From NCBI RefSeq assembly GCF_900635815.1, contig NZ_LR134173.1:533501-597500 (forward strand): a stretch of 64,000 nt of DNA, given 5' to 3'. Positions within the stretch are counted from its first letter, which is position 1, and each line of letters begins with the position of its first letter. Made by a program: the position numbers and the translations under genes. This document shows, one piece after another, positions 62,205 through 64,000 of this stretch. The notes under the pieces are model-generated. The model did not search any database and was not told the origin of the DNA. It saw only the letters and a list, made by a program, of their open reading frames with translations. Source of the DNA: Legionella cherrii (GTDB taxonomy: Bacteria; Pseudomonadota; Gammaproteobacteria; Legionellales; Legionellaceae).

Positions 62205-62503
62205 TTCAGTTGACCTATTTAGTTCCTCTTAGTGAAGTGGATAAATACCTGCAAGCACATAGAGAATTCCTTGATTACTATTATAAACAAGGCTTATTGC
62301 TGGTCTCAGGTCCTATGAAGCCTCGCACTGGTGGAATCATCATCGCAGCTTCAAATGATCGAGCTTATCTCGAATCCATATTCAAAAAGGATCCCTATTA
62401 TCTGGCGGAGATCGCCGAGTATCAATTTATTGAATTTACTCCGGTCAACCATCGCGCTGAACTTAAAGAATTTATTCAAAAAATGGAAGGCAAATTATGT
62501 TGA
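62195..62503 (+). CDS. YciI-like protein inside the gcv operon
   Basis: A 102-residue single-domain protein with the ferredoxin-like YciI pattern: [40 protein letters not shown] (key parts FVIQLTY, HREFL, SGP), then a GGIIIAA strand and a [17 protein letters not shown] end. The His in the AHREFL part matches the conserved YciI His. Overlaps with gcvPA (10 bases) and gcvPB (7 bases) mean coupled translation. A role beside glycine decarboxylase is not known to me; handling a side product is one possibility. Confidence 0.82.
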   Translation: MFVIQLTYLVPLSEVDKYLQAHREFLDYYYKQGLLLVSGPMKPRTGGIIIAASNDRAYLESIFKKDPYYLAEIAEYQFIEFTPVNHRAELKEFIQKMEGKLC

Positions 62504-63963
62504 TTTTTGAATTATCTAAAAAAGACCGTCAGGCAGCTGCCCAAGCGCCCAAAATTTCAACCAGCAAATACGCCATTCCCGCTGAATTGGAGCGGAAAAC
62601 GCCTCCCAAAATGCCCGCTTGCTCCGAATTACAAGTGGTAAGGCATTTTACCCGTTTATCCCATAAAAATTTCTCAATCGACAGCAATTTTTATCCTCTG
62701 GGTTCATGTACCATGAAGTACAATCCGCGAGGAGTCCACAAAGCAGCATCGATGGCTAATTTTCTTAATCGTCATCCTCTAGCAACTGAAGAAAACAGCC
62801 AGGGTTTATTGGAAGCATTGTATCGCTTGCAAGAGCATATTGCTGAAATTACAGGCATGGCAGGTGTTTCTTTGACTCCCATGGCAGGATCCCAAGGTGA
62901 ATTTGCTGGAGTTGCGATGATTAAAGCCTATCATCAATCTCGAGGCGACACCGCACGTGATGAAATGCTAATTCCTGATGCAGCTCATGGTACAAACCCC
63001 GCTTCTGCAGTCATGTGTGGCTTTAAAATTGTTGAAATATCGACTGCTGCAGATGGCGATATCGATCTGGAAGAATTAAAAAGCAAACTAGGGCCAAGAA
63101 CAGCAGGCATCATGCTAACTAATCCCTCTACTTTGGGCTTGTTTATGCGTCAAATAAAAGAAATAGCAGCCCTTGTTCACCAAGCAGGGGGGTTATTGTA
63201 TTACGATGGAGCCAATCTCAATGCTATTTTAGGAAAAGTTAGACCCGGGGACATGGGTTTTGATGTCATGCACTTAAACTTACATAAAACATTTGCTACT
63301 CCTCACGGTGGGGGTGGCCCCGGTGCTGGTCCTGTGGCTGTAGGCAAACGCTTACTCCCTTTCATGCCATTACCGGTGGTGAAAAAAACGAATTCCGAAT
63401 ATCAGTGGGCAACCCATCAAGATTATCCACAAAGTATTGGCCGCTTATCCTGTTTTATGGGAAATGCCGGCATTTTGCTGCGCGCTTATTTTTATATGCG
63501 TGTTCTTGGCAGAGAAGGGTTACTCCGTGTTTCAGAATATGCAACATTGAACGCAAATTATCTGCTTAAAGAACTCACTAAAGCAGGTTTTACCGCAGCC
63601 TATCCAAACCGGCGAGCTTCTCATGAATTTATTCTTACTTTAAGTCCAGAAAAGAAAATGTATGGTGTTACTGCAATGGATTTTGCCAAACGATTATTGG
63701 ATTATGGGGTCCATGCACCAACCACCTATTTTCCACTGCTCATCCCAGAATGTCTGCTGATTGAACCTACCGAAACTGAAAGTAAAGAGGAATTGGATCG
63801 CTTTGTGGAGATTATGAAAACCATTAGAGAAGAAGCGGCCACAAATCCTAATTTGGTCAAAGATGCGCCTCATACGCTGCCTGTCAAACGGTTGGATGAT
63901 GTAAAAGCAGCCCGAGAGTTGGATTTAAATTATTTTGCACATGAGGAATCCAAAGAGAAGTAG
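62497..63963 (+). CDS. gcvPB: Glycine dehydrogenase (decarboxylating) subunit 2
   Basis: The C-terminal half of the P protein, 488 residues. The PLP-binding Lys264 is in [19 protein letters not shown]. It also has [24 protein letters not shown] and [12 protein letters not shown]. The end lies 37 bases before the window edge. The final stretch (63964-64000) shows only the start of a C-rich repeat-like sequence. Confidence 0.96.
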   Translation: MLIFELSKKDRQAAAQAPKISTSKYAIPAELERKTPPKMPACSELQVVRHFTRLSHKNFSIDSNFYPLGSCTMKYNPRGVHKAASMANFLNRHPLATEENSQGLLEALYRLQEHIAEITGMAGVSLTPMAGSQGEFAGVAMIKAYHQSRGDTARDEMLIPDAAHGTNPASAVMCGFKIVEISTAADGDIDLEELKSKLGPRTAGIMLTNPSTLGLFMRQIKEIAALVHQAGGLLYYDGANLNAILGKVRPGDMGFDVMHLNLHKTFATPHGGGGPGAGPVAVGKRLLPFMPLPVVKKTNSEYQWATHQDYPQSIGRLSCFMGNAGILLRAYFYMRVLGREGLLRVSEYATLNANYLLKELTKAGFTAAYPNRRASHEFILTLSPEKKMYGVTAMDFAKRLLDYGVHAPTTYFPLLIPECLLIEPTETESKEELDRFVEIMKTIREEAATNPNLVKDAPHTLPVKRLDDVKAARELDLNYFAHEESKEK

Positions 63964-64000
63964 CACTATTGTTCCCCCAGGCTCCCTTCTCCCCATGGGA

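Noticed and set aside
1..64000. CRISPR array
   Set aside because: No regularly spaced direct repeats of 24-40 bases were seen. The only close repeats are the short TTGGGGC units at 21081-21118.

Overview
The window is from a gamma-proteobacterium of the genus Legionella, probably not L. pneumophila itself. Four things point there: the tmRNA encodes the Legionella-type tag ANDENFAGGEAIAA; a ProQ/FinO-domain protein matches the competence repressor RocC and sits near pyk, tkt and gap; there is a DotI/IcmL-like secreted protein; and there are eukaryotic-like genes (a Rab-type GTPase, a CX5R phosphatase-like protein, a CaaX-ended membrane protein) of the kind this genus delivers through Dot/Icm. 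I could not run database searches. Family names rest on motifs, lengths and gene order.

Region 1 (1-21247) is the right part of an integrative conjugative element with an IncP/RP4-like transfer system. It runs trbG-H-I-J-(K)-L, traG (coupling protein), traF (pilin peptidase), a small acidic ORF and traC (primase/ArdC-like). On the opposite strand lie a SIR2-like/DUF4917 cargo gene, relaxase traI with a traH-like gene nested in another frame, and traJ. An RP4-like oriT follows, then traK-L-M. The end of the element is loaded with three insertion sequences (ISAs1 family, IS21 family, and an IS4/IS701-like element with a remnant of a second copy). Removing them with their target duplications restores one small reading frame of about 82 codons. 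The element ends at the 3' end of ssrA, a common integration site. The integrase and the VirB4/TrbE-type genes are not in the window.

Region 2 (21248-36700) is chromosome: ssrA, prlC, a CaaX-ended membrane protein, the tkt-gap-pgk-pyk glycolytic cluster, tRNA-Gly, rocC, a small Pmp3-like membrane protein with dapB, and an 831-residue candidate phosphoinositide-phosphatase effector.

Region 3 (36700-51100) holds catabolism of branched-chain intermediates (mmsA, mmsB, an acs-like acyl-CoA synthetase) and a nearly complete purine cluster: purL-M-Q(S)-C-F-D-N-E. purL and purN each carry what looks like one extra A in an A-run, which splits their frames.

Region 4 (51100-64000) holds ysxC, cytochrome c4, dsbA, a Rab-like GTPase with a degenerate switch II, and an ABC importer of the nitrate/sulfonate type without its binding protein. 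It continues with a MITE-like palindrome, a terminator/antiterminator-like RNA element ahead of an IcmL-like gene, a DUF3592-like membrane protein, and the glycine cleavage cluster gcvT-H-PA-(yciI-like)-PB. Dispersed palindromic repeats built on TAGCCTGG...CCAGGCTA occupy several intergenic gaps.
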